Shown: positions 50,416 through 59,900, counted from the first letter of the stretch. The stretch: 64,000 nucleotides of DNA from JALCLA01 sp965653565 (GCA_965653565.1 CBFHAI010000014.1:1-64000), one strand, 5' to 3'. Notes: generated from the letters alone by a model not told the origin. Numbers and translations are program-made.

Positions 50416-51111
50416 ATGCAAGCGATCCTCACCGACATCGAAGGCACCACCAGCAGCATTTCCTTCGTCAAGGACGTGCTGTTTCCGTATGCGCGCAAGG
50501 CGTTGCCGCGCTTCGTCGCCGAGCACGGCAGCGAGCCCGAAGTGCGGCGCTGGCTCGACCAGGTCGCGACCGAAAACGGCGGCCTGTGCGACGACCGCAT
50601 GATCGTCGAAGTGCTGCAGGGCTGGATCGACGAAGACCGCAAACACACCGCGCTCAAAGCGCTGCAGGGCCTGATCTGGCAGGCCGGCTACGGCAGCGGC
50701 GACTACGCCGCGCATTTCTACCAGGACGCCGCCGTGCAACTGCGCGCCTGGCATGCGGCGGGCCATCCGCTGTACGTGTACTCGTCCGGTTCGGTGCCGG
50801 CGCAGAAACTGTTTTTCGGCTATAGCGCGGCCGGCGATCTGACGCCGCTGGTGTCGGGTTATTTCGATACCGAAATCGGCGGCAAGCGCGAGGCGCGCAG
50901 CTACGCGCGCATCGCCGAAGCGATCGGGCGCGCGCCGGCCGACATCGTGTTCCTGTCCGACGTGGTGCAGGAACTCGACGCCGCGCGCGAGACCGGATTA
51001 CAGACCGTGCTGATCGACCGCATCGAAGATTATCCGCAGCCGCGGCTGGGCGATGCCGCGAACGGCCATCGTCGCGCGACCTCGTTCGCGCAAGTCGAGC
51101 CGGACGCCTGA
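50416..51111 (+). CDS. mtnC: enolase-phosphatase E1
   Basis: HAD-family bifunctional enolase/phosphatase that makes the acireductone used by MtnD. It is 231 aa from MQAILTDIEGTTSSISFVKDVLFPYARKALPRF at 50416. The TDIEGTT motif carries the nucleophile Asp; YVYSSGSVPAQKLFFGYS and DIVFLSDVVQELDAA are HAD motifs II and IV. A longer in-frame start inside mtnD was rejected because residue 1 of the family is MQAI. Confidence 0.95.
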   Translation: MQAILTDIEGTTSSISFVKDVLFPYARKALPRFVAEHGSEPEVRRWLDQVATENGGLCDDRMIVEVLQGWIDEDRKHTALKALQGLIWQAGYGSGDYAAHFYQDAAVQLRAWHAAGHPLYVYSSGSVPAQKLFFGYSAAGDLTPLVSGYFDTEIGGKREARSYARIAEAIGRAPADIVFLSDVVQELDAARETGLQTVLIDRIEDYPQPRLGDAANGHRRATSFAQVEPDA

Positions 51112-51113
51112 GC

Positions 51114-52532
51114 TTGGGTTCGTTTGCGCCGCTGTTGCGCGACGGGCTGGGCCTGGCTTTCTTGCGTCGACCACGGCGTACGCCGCTCGATGTAGGCTTC
51201 GGCAGTTTCGCGTTGCTCTGGCTGATCGGCGTCGCCGTCGACGCCGCCTGGCAATGGCCGCTGGTGGAAGCGCCGCGCCTGCTCAACGGCTACGGCGTGC
51301 AAACCTCGCTCGCCGCCGGTTCCCTCGCGCTCGCCGCCGCCGCGCTGTTGTGCGCGGTGAGCGGACGGCGCGCGATTTTCTGGACCGTCGCGTGCTGGAT
51401 GCAGGCGGCCTGGTTGCCGATTTCCGCCGTGGTCGGTGTGCTCTACGTGCTGGCGCGGCAAAGTGAATTGCCGTATGTGCTGGGACCGCACAACGAAATG
51501 CCGTTGGCATGGATAGGTTGGATCGGCGGCTTGGCTTGGACAGCACTGACGATGCTGCGATTGGCCGCCTTTCTCGCCGGCAAATCCGGCGCGCGCGCCG
51601 CCGCCGCGGCGGTATTGGCGTTGTTGATCCAGATCGCACCGTGGCTGGCGCTCGACGCGCAACGGTTGTGGATCACGCACTGGAACGAAACCGAAAGTTT
51701 CGACGAATCCTGGGAGGAACCCGGCACGCTCGCCGAGCCCGAGGCGACGTTTTATCGGCAGAGCGATCTGCTCGACGAAGCCGTCGCGGCGTTGGCGTCG
51801 CAACGGCCCGATGTGGTCGACCTCTATCTCGTCGCCTTCGGCGGCGACGCCGGCGAAAACGTCTTCCGCAACGAAGTCGAATACATCGAACGTCTGTTCG
51901 CCGAGCGCTTCGATGCCAAGGGCCGCACGCTCGGGCTGTTGAATCACGCCGACACCGCGCCAACCCGCCCGCTCGCCACCGCCACCAACCTCGAACGCGC
52001 CCTGCACGGCGTCGCGCAACGCATGGACGTCGAACAGGATCTGCTGTTGCTCTACCTCACCACGCACGGCGACGAAGAACATTCCCTGTTCGTCAACCAA
52101 CCGCCGCTGCCGCTCGACCAGCTCACCCCGCAACGTCTGCGCGCGGCGCTGGACGCGTCCGGCATCCGCTGGCGCGTGCTGGTGGTTTCGGCCTGTTATT
52201 CGGGCGGCTACATCGAACCGCTGCGCGACGAACGCACCCTCGTCATCACCGCCTCGCGCGCCGATCGCAGCTCGTTCGGCTGCGGCGCGGATTCGCAGAT
52301 CACCTGGTTCGGCAAGGCTTTCCTGGTCGATGCATTGAACGCGACGGCGGATTTCGTCGCGGCCTATGCGCAGGCGAAGAAAAGTGTCGCCGAGTGGGAG
52401 CGGGACGGCGACTTCCCTGCCTCGGAACCGCAGATGGCGGAAGGCGGTTTGATCGGCGCGAAACTTGAAGCCTGGCGCGAAGGGTTCGAGCCGGGTGGGA
52501 AGGTGGGGTTTGTGCCTGCGACTGAGGAATGA
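51114..52532 (+). CDS. membrane-anchored C13 (legumain-like) peptidase family protein
   Basis: 472 aa starting at a TTG 2 bp after mtnC. The N-terminal third has about five membrane helices (about 25-45, 65-85, 87-110, 122-145, 155-175). The soluble C-terminal domain has a caspase-like-fold signature: the catalytic His in LLLYLTTHGDEEH (about 325) and the catalytic Cys in VLVVSACYSGGYIEPL (about 363), as in peptidase family C13. FGCGADSQITWFGKAF lies beyond. Substrate and role are unknown; tight spacing suggests co-transcription with mtnDC. Confidence 0.8.
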   Translation: MGSFAPLLRDGLGLAFLRRPRRTPLDVGFGSFALLWLIGVAVDAAWQWPLVEAPRLLNGYGVQTSLAAGSLALAAAALLCAVSGRRAIFWTVACWMQAAWLPISAVVGVLYVLARQSELPYVLGPHNEMPLAWIGWIGGLAWTALTMLRLAAFLAGKSGARAAAAAVLALLIQIAPWLALDAQRLWITHWNETESFDESWEEPGTLAEPEATFYRQSDLLDEAVAALASQRPDVVDLYLVAFGGDAGENVFRNEVEYIERLFAERFDAKGRTLGLLNHADTAPTRPLATATNLERALHGVAQRMDVEQDLLLLYLTTHGDEEHSLFVNQPPLPLDQLTPQRLRAALDASGIRWRVLVVSACYSGGYIEPLRDERTLVITASRADRSSFGCGADSQITWFGKAFLVDALNATADFVAAYAQAKKSVAEWERDGDFPASEPQMAEGGLIGAKLEAWREGFEPGGKVGFVPATEE

Positions 52533-52557
52533 TTTTTTCCCGCGCCGCATCAATCTT

Positions 52558-52580
52558 CGTCATTCCCGGATCCCGCTTGC
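52558..52580. repeat. partial R2 repeat
   Basis: CGTCATTCCCGGATCCCGC is a truncated or diverged copy of the CGTCATTCCCGC family, 25 bp after the protease stop. The second arm is degenerate. Confidence 0.55.
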
Positions 52581-52709
52581 CTGCATCCAGACTACAACCC
52601 AGCAACCAGACTCACGAAAGCCACCGACGTTTCGGCAAAACAACTCAACTCCTAACCCCATCCCAACACCCCCACCGTTTCAACCGACCACCCCACCCGG
52701 AGGTCACCC

Positions 52710-54539
52710 ATGAAACGCCCGCTCTCGCTTGCTATCGCACTCGCGCTCACTGTTCTCGCAGGTTGTTCGGCTTCCGATTCGCGTGTCGTCGGTCAGAAGG
52801 AGGAGGCTGAGCGGGACGACGATGCACGTGCGAGACAGGAAATCGCCGCGCTCGACTCCGAGCTTGCTTTCACGCGCGCCGACACGCCTGCTGCGATGCC
52901 GGTCGAGGCGCGCCGCAGTCCGGTTCATGCGCCCAAGATCGCCGCCGAGCCTGCGCCGCGCGACCAGGCCGTAACGGCACTGCCGGCCACGGTCATGGCC
53001 GAATCGAACGCGGTATCCGCACCGAGCCCGCCGGCACCGCCTTACCCGATGATCCAGCAAACGACGGGCGCCGCGGCCTCCGTGGCGCCGGTCTACACGC
53101 AACCGGCCAACACCGAAACTTACGCCGATATCGAAAGCAACCCGATTCAGCGCGTCGCCGAACAACCGGTGTCGACGTTCTCGATCGATGTCGACAGCGG
53201 CAGTTATGCGAACGTGCGGCGCATGCTGGTGAGCGGCAGTCTGCCGCCGGGCGATGCGGTGCGCGCAGAAGAAATGATCAACTATTTCGACTTCGATTAC
53301 GAAGTTCCCGCTTCGCGCAATACCCCGTTTTCGGTAACGACCGAGCTCGCCGCCGCGCCCTGGAATCCAAACCGAACGCTGCTGCTGGTCGGCATCAAAG
53401 GTTATGAAGTGAGTGCCGCGCAGATTCCGGCATCGAACCTGGTTTTCCTCATCGATACCTCGGGTTCCATGCAGTCGCCCGACAAGATCGACCTGCTCAA
53501 GCAGGCTTTCGCGCAGATGGTCGAGACCCTGCGTCCGCAGGATCGCGTTTCGATCGTGACTTATGCCGGTTCCGCCGGGCTGGTATTGCCGTCGACACCG
53601 GGCAGCGACAAGGCGACGATCCTTGCCGCGCTCGAGCAGCTTCATGCCGGCGGATCGACCAACGGCGGCGCCGGCATCGAACTGGCCTATGCCACCGCGC
53701 AGCAGCATTTCATCGATGGCGGCGTGAATCGCGTCATCCTCGCGACCGATGGCGATTTCAACGTCGGCACCGTCGACATCGATGCACTCAAATCGATGGT
53801 CGAAACCAAGCGCGAAAGCGGCATCGCACTGACCACGCTCGGCTTCGGCACCGGCAACTACAACGATGAAACCGCCGAACAGCTGGCCGATATCGGCAAC
53901 GGCAATCATGCCTATATCGACACGCTCGCCGAAGGCCGCAAGGTGCTGGTCGACGAGTTGTCCTCGACCATGATGACGATCGCCAAGGACGTGAAGATCC
54001 AGATGGAGTTCAATCCGGCGGTAGTCGCCGAATATCGCCTGATCGGTTATGAAAACCGGCAGCTGCGGCGCGAGGATTTCAACAACGATCGCATCGATGC
54101 GGGCGAGATCGGCGCGGGGCACGACGTGACGGCGCTGTACGAACTCTCGCTGGTGGGCTCGGGCAGCGAAAGCGTCGATCCGCTGCGCTACGGCACCGCG
54201 CAACCCGCTGCGGCCGCAAGCGGCGAACTGGGTTTCCTGCGGTTGCGCTACAAGGCGCCGGACGGCGACACCAGCAAGCTGATCGAGCGTGCGATCGCGG
54301 CCAGGAATATCGCGGCCGATCCGAGCGAACGCCTGCGTTTCGCCGCCGCCGTGGCCGCCTTCGCGGACGAGCTGCGCGGCGGCGCGCACCTGGGCCAGTG
54401 GACCTTCGACGATGTCGCCCTGCTGGCGCAAAGCTCGCGCGGCAAGGATGCCGATGGCTATCGCGGCGAGTTCGTGGCGCTGGTGGAGCAGGCGCGCGCA
54501 CTGAAAGGCGTGGCTACGCCGGTGGCGATCGCGCAATAA
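52710..54539 (+). CDS. von Willebrand factor A domain lipoprotein (YfbK-like)
   Basis: 609 aa with a lipoprotein signal (MKRPLSLAIALALTVLAGCSAS; lipobox LAGC, Cys19), so probably periplasm-facing. After an Ala/Pro-rich linker comes the VWA-associated N-terminal segment (STFSIDVDSGSYANVRRMLV). The VWA domain follows, with a complete MIDAS: DTSGSMQ, the Thr in GGSTNGGAG, and ATDGDFNVG. A C-terminal DUF3520-type region runs from about 440. It is followed by a hairpin and then an ECF sigma gene, the usual neighbourhood for this family. Confidence 0.9.
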   Translation: MKRPLSLAIALALTVLAGCSASDSRVVGQKEEAERDDDARARQEIAALDSELAFTRADTPAAMPVEARRSPVHAPKIAAEPAPRDQAVTALPATVMAESNAVSAPSPPAPPYPMIQQTTGAAASVAPVYTQPANTETYADIESNPIQRVAEQPVSTFSIDVDSGSYANVRRMLVSGSLPPGDAVRAEEMINYFDFDYEVPASRNTPFSVTTELAAAPWNPNRTLLLVGIKGYEVSAAQIPASNLVFLIDTSGSMQSPDKIDLLKQAFAQMVETLRPQDRVSIVTYAGSAGLVLPSTPGSDKATILAALEQLHAGGSTNGGAGIELAYATAQQHFIDGGVNRVILATDGDFNVGTVDIDALKSMVETKRESGIALTTLGFGTGNYNDETAEQLADIGNGNHAYIDTLAEGRKVLVDELSSTMMTIAKDVKIQMEFNPAVVAEYRLIGYENRQLRREDFNNDRIDAGEIGAGHDVTALYELSLVGSGSESVDPLRYGTAQPAAAASGELGFLRLRYKAPDGDTSKLIERAIAARNIAADPSERLRFAAAVAAFADELRGGAHLGQWTFDDVALLAQSSRGKDADGYRGEFVALVEQARALKGVATPVAIAQ

Positions 54540-54550
54540 CCGGACGAATC

Positions 54551-54577
54551 GGCGGCCGCAGCGATGCGGCCGCCCTT
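54551..54577 (+). terminator. terminator-like hairpin after the VWA gene
   Basis: GGCGGCCGCA-GCGA-TGCGGCCGCC is a perfect 10-bp stem with a GCGA loop starting 11 bp after the stop; only CTT follows. It may terminate, or merely stabilise, the transcript before the sigma factor gene. Confidence 0.6.
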
Positions 54578-54810
54578 CCAACCCGCGCTTTGCAGTTCCA
54601 TGAACGACCCGGCATCCAGGTCCGCGCAGGGCTTGGACTGCGCCTCCGCCGCTCCCATCTACGCAAGAGAACCGCGCCTTTTTCCGTGACGGCCATCGCG
54701 CAAGATCCGCACTTCGCGGCTGGCCGCCCGATCGAAAACCCTGCGGTGCCGAAAAGAAATTCACCCGCCCTCCTTACCGCCGCGCCACCGTATCGCTTAC
54801 GCTGCGCGGC

Positions 54811-55365
54811 ATGACGGGGGAACCGACCGACGAGGATCTGATGCTGGCCTACGCGCAAGGCGATATTCGCGCTTTCGAGACGCTCTACGGGCGTCATCGC
54901 GGGCCGTTGTATCGCTTCGTGCTGCGCGGGCTGTCGCAGCGCGCGCTGGCCGACGAGTGCTTCCAGGAAGTGTGGGGACGTGTGGTCGCGGCACGCGAAC
55001 GCTATCGGCCCGAGGCGAAATTCACCACCTGGCTGTATCAGATCGCTCACAACCTGTTGATCGATCAATACCGTCGCACGCGGCCGGAAGTGTCGGTCAG
55101 CGAAGACGAAGAAGGCGAAGTGCGCGAGTTTCCCGACGAAGCGCATCGCCAGCCCGAGCGCCAGTTGTCGGAGTTCGAGGAACGCCGCCGGCTGCAGCTC
55201 GCGCTCGCGGAATTGCCGGACGATCAGCGCCTGGCGCTGCAATTGCGCCTGGAGCAGGAATTGCCGCTCGAAGAAATCGCGCGCATCACCGGCGTGGGCC
55301 GCGAGACGGTGAAATCGCGCTTGCGTTATGCGCTCGACAAACTGAAATCGAGGTTGCGGCCGTGA
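54811..55365 (+). CDS. ECF-type RNA polymerase sigma factor
   Basis: 184 aa with only regions 2 and 4. Region 2: ALYGRHRGPLYRFVLR and CFQEVWGRVVAARERYRPEAKFTTWLYQIAHNLLIDQYRR. Region 4: LPDDQRLALQLRLEQELPLEEIARITGVGRETVKSRLRYALDKLKS (helix-turn-helix). Its stop overlaps the next gene (GTGA), which encodes a single-pass membrane protein and may be its regulator. Confidence 0.93.
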   Translation: MTGEPTDEDLMLAYAQGDIRAFETLYGRHRGPLYRFVLRGLSQRALADECFQEVWGRVVAARERYRPEAKFTTWLYQIAHNLLIDQYRRTRPEVSVSEDEEGEVREFPDEAHRQPERQLSEFEERRRLQLALAELPDDQRLALQLRLEQELPLEEIARITGVGRETVKSRLRYALDKLKSRLRP

Positions 55366-56228
55366 GCGCGCATCCGCACGAGCCGTTCGACGCCGAAGAA
55401 GCCGCGATCGCGCGTGCCTATCGCGCCTTGCCCGGCGGCGAGCCGTCGCCGGCGCTCGATGCACGCATTCTTGCGCACGCCCGCGCCGCCAACACGGCGC
55501 GCAAGCCGCGTCGCCGTCCGTGGCTGTTCGGCGCCGGATTCGGTGCGGCCGCGGCGGCGGTGATGGCCGCGGGCATCGCGTGGCAGATCGGCTTGCTCGA
55601 CGGCCAGTTCGGCATCTCGACGGTTCCTTCGCGCGCGCCGGAAGGCGCCGTTACCGGCGCCGATGCCGAGGCGGATGTCGACCGCATCGATATCGAGTTC
55701 ATGCGGCAGGAACGCCGCGACGCAGCGCTCGAAGCACCCGCCGCCGCACCGCCGATGGAGGCTCCGGCCGCGGCTCCGGCGCCGCCGCCTGCGCTGCCAC
55801 CACCGCCGCCGGCTCCGGCCGTGCAGCGTGAACAAATTGAGGAAGTTTTGGCGGAAACGCGTCGCCGTCGGGAACCGGTGGAAGCCGCGCCCGAAGCGCA
55901 GATGGCGCCGCAGCCGTTCCCGGCGGAGAACGCGGCCGCCGATACGCTCGGTGCCGCCGCCGGCGTGAGTTCGGAAGATCAGCGCGATCGGGCCGCAACG
56001 GCTCCGGCATCGCCCGCCGCGACGCGCGGCGCGGCCGCGAAACAGGAAGCCGCCCTGCCACCCTGGGCCGAAGACGCGACCCTCGCGCCCGACGCCTGGC
56101 TCGAACGCATCCGCGATCGCGTCCACGTCGGCGACCGCCAGGGCGCCGAACACAGTCTGCGTCGCTTCGTGCTCAGGCATCCGAACCGCGCGGTGCCGCG
56201 CGAGTTGCAGCGGCTGCTGGTGGAATGA
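55362..56228 (+). CDS. single-pass membrane protein, putative sigma factor regulator
   Basis: 288 aa from the GTG at 55362. A short cytosolic part (residues 1-47, EEAAIARAYRALPGGEPSPALDARILAHARAA) precedes one membrane helix (about 50-75). A long Ala/Pro-rich periplasmic region follows, then a conserved-looking C-terminus (WLERIRDRVHVGDRQGAEHSLRRFVLRHPN). There is no recognisable zinc anti-sigma motif. Anti-sigma function is inferred only from overlap with the sigma gene and topology. The next gene overlaps it by 4 bp. Confidence 0.75.
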   Translation: MSAHPHEPFDAEEAAIARAYRALPGGEPSPALDARILAHARAANTARKPRRRPWLFGAGFGAAAAAVMAAGIAWQIGLLDGQFGISTVPSRAPEGAVTGADAEADVDRIDIEFMRQERRDAALEAPAAAPPMEAPAAAPAPPPALPPPPPAPAVQREQIEEVLAETRRRREPVEAAPEAQMAPQPFPAENAAADTLGAAAGVSSEDQRDRAATAPASPAATRGAAAKQEAALPPWAEDATLAPDAWLERIRDRVHVGDRQGAEHSLRRFVLRHPNRAVPRELQRLLVE

Positions 56229-56818
56229 GCCACACGCTGGCCGCACGCGCGCAATTCGAACTCGAGGTCAAGAAAAGCCGCTTCCTGGTGCACGCCGCGC
56301 CGGTCGATTCGCCGGATGAAGCCTTGCGCTTTCTCGCCGAAATCGAGGACCGCGCCGCCACCCACAACTGCTGGGCCTATCGCATCGGCCAGCAATATCG
56401 TTTTTCCGACGATGGCGAACCCGGCGGCACCGCGGGCAAGCCCATCCTCGCGGCGATCGATGGTCAAAAACTCGACCAGGTGATGGCGGTGGTGACACGC
56501 TGGTACGGCGGCATCAAGCTCGGCGCCGGCGGCCTGGTGCGTGCCTATGGCGGCAGTGCCGCCGAATGCCTGCGCCGTGCCGAGCGGCGCGCGCTCGTCG
56601 TGTTCGAGCAGCTCGATTTGCGCTGCGATTTCACGCAGGCCGGAACCGTGCATTCGCTGCTCGCGCAATTTCATGCGGAAAAGATATCGGAGCACTACGA
56701 TGCCGACGGTCTTCGTTTGCGCGTGAGGTTGCCCGCGGAACGTGCCGGCGCGTTGCAGGGGGCGCTGCGAGATGCGACGCGGGGGCAGATCGGGGTGGCG
56801 GTGGTGCGGGAAGGGTGA
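56225..56818 (+). CDS. YigZ/IMPACT family protein
   Basis: 197 aa. The N-terminal UPF0029 domain shows FELEVKKSRFLVHAAPVDSPDEA, HNCWAYRIG, FSDDGEPGGTAGKPIL and VTRWYGGIKLGAGGLVRAYGGSA, and the C-terminal DUF1949-like part completes the family. The eukaryotic relative IMPACT binds GCN1; the bacterial role is unclear. The ATG overlaps the preceding gene (ATGA). Confidence 0.93.
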   Translation: MSHTLAARAQFELEVKKSRFLVHAAPVDSPDEALRFLAEIEDRAATHNCWAYRIGQQYRFSDDGEPGGTAGKPILAAIDGQKLDQVMAVVTRWYGGIKLGAGGLVRAYGGSAAECLRRAERRALVVFEQLDLRCDFTQAGTVHSLLAQFHAEKISEHYDADGLRLRVRLPAERAGALQGALRDATRGQIGVAVVREG

Positions 56819-56831
56819 CGGCAAAGCGAAA

Positions 56832-56862
56832 GAGGGGTTAGGGGTGAGTGGTGAGGGCGCTT
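56832..56862. repeat. R1 repeat, half copy G
   Basis: Only the left arm (AGAGGGGTTAGGGGTGAGTGG, then TGAGGGCGC) is present, 14 bp after the yigZ-like stop. The complementary right arm is missing. Confidence 0.75.
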
Positions 56863-56889
56863 CGCGGGCCGACTCGAGTTTGAGTTGAC

Positions 56890-56909
56890 GGCCTTCAGGC
56901 CTGATTTTT
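56890..56909 (+). terminator. probable terminator after the YigZ-like gene
   Basis: A small stem GGCCT-TC-AGGCC is followed by TGATTTTTG. The stem is short, but the T5 run is in the right place. The rest of the 265-bp gap to the ABC transporter shows no gene. Confidence 0.5.
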
Positions 56910-57083
56910 GCGAATCCCCGCGAATGCGTGCTTGGCAAATCGCGGCGGCGCACCAATGTGGTTGATTCCGCGCCAGGCGCGCTGTGCCTATACGCCGCTT
57001 TTCCCATCCGTCCACCGCCCGGGCGACAATAGCCGCCTCGCCGCGCCGTTGCTGCGCGCAACCTCCCCCCCCTACGCCACCCA

Positions 57084-58922
57084 ATGTCCGCAACTTCCGC
57101 GCAATCCGCTGAAACCCTGGTAAAACGCCCGATTTCGTCACTGCGCGGGCTGCTGCCGTTCGTACGGCCTTATCGTCATCTGGTGTTCGCGTGGCTGGGG
57201 TTTCTCGCGCTGTCGTCGACGGCGACGCTGAGCCTGCCCGTCGCGGTGCGGCTGATGATCGATCGCGGTTTCAGCGGCGAAGATCCCTCGAGCATCGATC
57301 GCTGGTTCATCGGCCTGCTGCTGGTGGCGGCCGTGCTGGCGATCGCCACCGCCGGCCGCTTCTTCTTCGTCAGCCTGCTGGGCGAGCGCGTGGTCGCCGA
57401 TCTGCGCCAGCGCTTGTTCAATCATCTGCTGACGCTCGACATGGGCTTCTTCGAGCGCACGCGCAGCGGCGAACTGGTCAGCCGCCTTTCCGCCGACACC
57501 GAATTGCTGCGCAGCGTCGTCGGCTCGACGATGTCGATCGCACTGCGCAGCATCGTCACGTTCTTCGGCAGCGCCGTGATGCTGGCGGTCACCAGCCCGC
57601 GCCTCGCCGGCTTCGCCGCGATCGGCATCCCGCTCACCATCCTGCCGATCGTGCTCTATGGCCGCCGCGTGCAGAAATTGTCGCGCGACAGCCAGGATCG
57701 CGTCGCCGACGCCAACGCGCGCGCCAGCGAAACACTCAACGCGATGCACACCGTGCAGAGCTATGCGCGCGAACCGTGGGAAGGCACGCGTTTCGGCGAG
57801 GCCGTGCAACGCAGCATCGCGAGTGCCAAGCGCCGCATCCGGACCCAGGCCGGCCTCACGGCCGCGGTGATCCTGCTGATGTTCGGGGCGGTGACGGCGG
57901 TGTTGTGGATCGGTGCGCGCGACGTGATCGCCGGTGCGCTCAGTGCCGGCACGCTCAGCCAGTTCGTGTTGTACGCGTTGATCGGCACGGGCTCGGTCGC
58001 GGCGCTCACCGAAGTGTGGGCGGAGTTGCAGCGCGCCGCCGGCGGCATGGGCCGCATCACCGAGCTGCTGAGCGAAAAACCGGCAATTTCGGCGCCCGCG
58101 GCACCGGTTTCGTTGCCGGCGCGGGCCCGCGGCGAACTGCATTTCGACAACGTCGAATTCCGCTACCCGTCGCGACCGGATACCGCCGCGCTCAGCGATT
58201 TCAACCTGCATGTGCAGCCCGGCGAAACCGTCGCGCTGGTCGGCCCGTCGGGCGCCGGCAAGAGTACCGTGCTGCAGTTGTTGCTGCGCTTCCACGATCC
58301 CGATGCGGGCAGCGTGCGTCTCGATGGCCTCGACCTGCGCACACTCGATCCGCAGGCGCTGCGCGACCAGATCGCGCTGGTGCCGCAGGACCCCGTGCTG
58401 TTCGGCGCCGACGCGGCGGAAAACATCCGCTACGGCCGCCTCGATGCGTCGGAGGACGACATCGTGCACGCCGCGCGCAACGCCGAGGCCCACGAGTTCC
58501 TCAGCGCCCTGCCACAGGGTTATTCGACCTATCTGGGCGAACGCGGCGTGCGCCTCTCCGGCGGCCAGCAGCAGCGCCTCGCCATCGCGCGTGCGGTGTT
58601 GAAAGATGCGCCGGTGCTACTGCTCGACGAGGCCACCAGTGCGCTCGATGCGCAGAGCGAACGCGCCATCCAGCAGGCCCTCGAACGCCTGATGCAGGGC
58701 CGCACCACCCTCGTCATCGCGCATCGTCTCGCGACCGTGCGGCGCGCCGATCGCATCGTCGTGCTCGATCACGGCCGCATCGTCGCGCAGGGCACGCACG
58801 ATGAATTGATGGCGCAGGGCGGACTCTATGCGGAGCTGGCGCGGATGCAGTTCTTCGAAGCCGACCTGCGGAACACCGCAACGGAGAGCGCGGAACAATC
58901 CCCCGCTTCGGCTGCGGGCTGA
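57084..58922 (+). CDS. ABC exporter, fused membrane and ATPase domains
   Basis: 612 aa half-transporter. Six membrane helices lie in residues about 28-320 (LVFAWLGFLALSSTATL onward), with the exporter motif ERTRSGELVSRLSADTELLRSVV. The ATPase has Walker A GPSGAGKSTV (about 386), signature LSGGQQQRLAIARAVL, Walker B VLLLDEATSALD and H-loop IAHRL. It resembles the MsbA/BmrA multidrug and lipid exporter group; the substrate is not readable. It works as a homodimer or with an unseen partner. Confidence 0.93.
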   Translation: MSATSAQSAETLVKRPISSLRGLLPFVRPYRHLVFAWLGFLALSSTATLSLPVAVRLMIDRGFSGEDPSSIDRWFIGLLLVAAVLAIATAGRFFFVSLLGERVVADLRQRLFNHLLTLDMGFFERTRSGELVSRLSADTELLRSVVGSTMSIALRSIVTFFGSAVMLAVTSPRLAGFAAIGIPLTILPIVLYGRRVQKLSRDSQDRVADANARASETLNAMHTVQSYAREPWEGTRFGEAVQRSIASAKRRIRTQAGLTAAVILLMFGAVTAVLWIGARDVIAGALSAGTLSQFVLYALIGTGSVAALTEVWAELQRAAGGMGRITELLSEKPAISAPAAPVSLPARARGELHFDNVEFRYPSRPDTAALSDFNLHVQPGETVALVGPSGAGKSTVLQLLLRFHDPDAGSVRLDGLDLRTLDPQALRDQIALVPQDPVLFGADAAENIRYGRLDASEDDIVHAARNAEAHEFLSALPQGYSTYLGERGVRLSGGQQQRLAIARAVLKDAPVLLLDEATSALDAQSERAIQQALERLMQGRTTLVIAHRLATVRRADRIVVLDHGRIVAQGTHDELMAQGGLYAELARMQFFEADLRNTATESAEQSPASAAG

Positions 58923-58976
58923 CGTGCGGCGGCAACCTATGCATGGCCTGTCTGCGCATTCGGCCACGCTGCGCGC

Positions 58977-59900
58977 ATGATCCGTACCCGACTCGTTCGC
59001 GAACTCGATCTCGAACCGCAGTCGGCCGGCGGCGCGATCCATCTGAGCGCGGCCAGCGGCCTGGTTGCCGCCGGCCGTTTCTTCCACGTCGTCGCCGACG
59101 ATGAAAATCATCTGGGCGTGTTCGACGCGACGGGCAATGCACTCGGCGCACTCCGCCAGATTTTCCGCGGCGACCTGCCGCAGGAAAAATCCGCGCGCAA
59201 GAAGCGCAAGGCCGACCTCGAGATCCTGCTGCGCGTGCCGGCGTTCGCGGCCGCACCGCACGGCGCCTTGCTGGCGCTCGGCTCGGGCTCGCGGCCGACG
59301 CGCGAGCGCGGCGCCTGGTTCGCGCTAGATGCCGGTGGCGGACTGCAAGGCGAAGCAACGCCGCTCGATCTCGCGCCGCTCTACGCCATGCTGCGCGATT
59401 CGTTGCCGGAGTTGAATCTGGAAGGCGCGGTGATCGTCGCCGACCAATTCATCCTGCTGCAACGCGCCAGCCGACGCGACCCGCGCAACGCACTGCTGCG
59501 TATGCCGCTGCATGACCTGATGCGCGCGATTTCGACGTCCATATTCGCTGCACCGACCCAGCCGCCGCGCATCGAAACCATCGGCCTCGGCCAAGCCGGC
59601 GACGTGCCGTGGACCTTCACCGACGCCAGCGCGACCGACGACGGCCATATCCTATTCACCGCCGTCACCGAAGACACGCCGGACAGCTACAGCGACGGCA
59701 AATGCCTGGGCTCGGCCATCGGATGTCTCGCGCCGGACGGCCGGCTCGTCTGTCTCGAACCGCTCGACACCGCGCAGAAAGTCGAAGGCCTGAGCGCTCG
59801 CCGTCTCGGTGACGCGTATGTGTTGCACCTGGTCACCGACGCGGACGACGCCAACGTGCCCGCGCAACTGCTGGAAGCGTCCTTCACCATCCCGCGCTAA
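58977..59900 (+). CDS. conserved hypothetical protein, beta-propeller-like
   Basis: 307 aa, no signal peptide. The alternating strand pattern (HLSAASGLVAAGRFFHVVADDENHLGVFD, then GALLALGSGS, LEGAVIVADQFILLQRA and DDGHILFTAVTEDTPDSY) resembles DUF6929-type or esterase-like propellers, but I do not recognise it firmly and assign no function. Its TAA overlaps the stop of the convergent candidate immunity gene (CTAA). Confidence 0.7.
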   Translation: MIRTRLVRELDLEPQSAGGAIHLSAASGLVAAGRFFHVVADDENHLGVFDATGNALGALRQIFRGDLPQEKSARKKRKADLEILLRVPAFAAAPHGALLALGSGSRPTRERGAWFALDAGGGLQGEATPLDLAPLYAMLRDSLPELNLEGAVIVADQFILLQRASRRDPRNALLRMPLHDLMRAISTSIFAAPTQPPRIETIGLGQAGDVPWTFTDASATDDGHILFTAVTEDTPDSYSDGKCLGSAIGCLAPDGRLVCLEPLDTAQKVEGLSARRLGDAYVLHLVTDADDANVPAQLLEASFTIPR

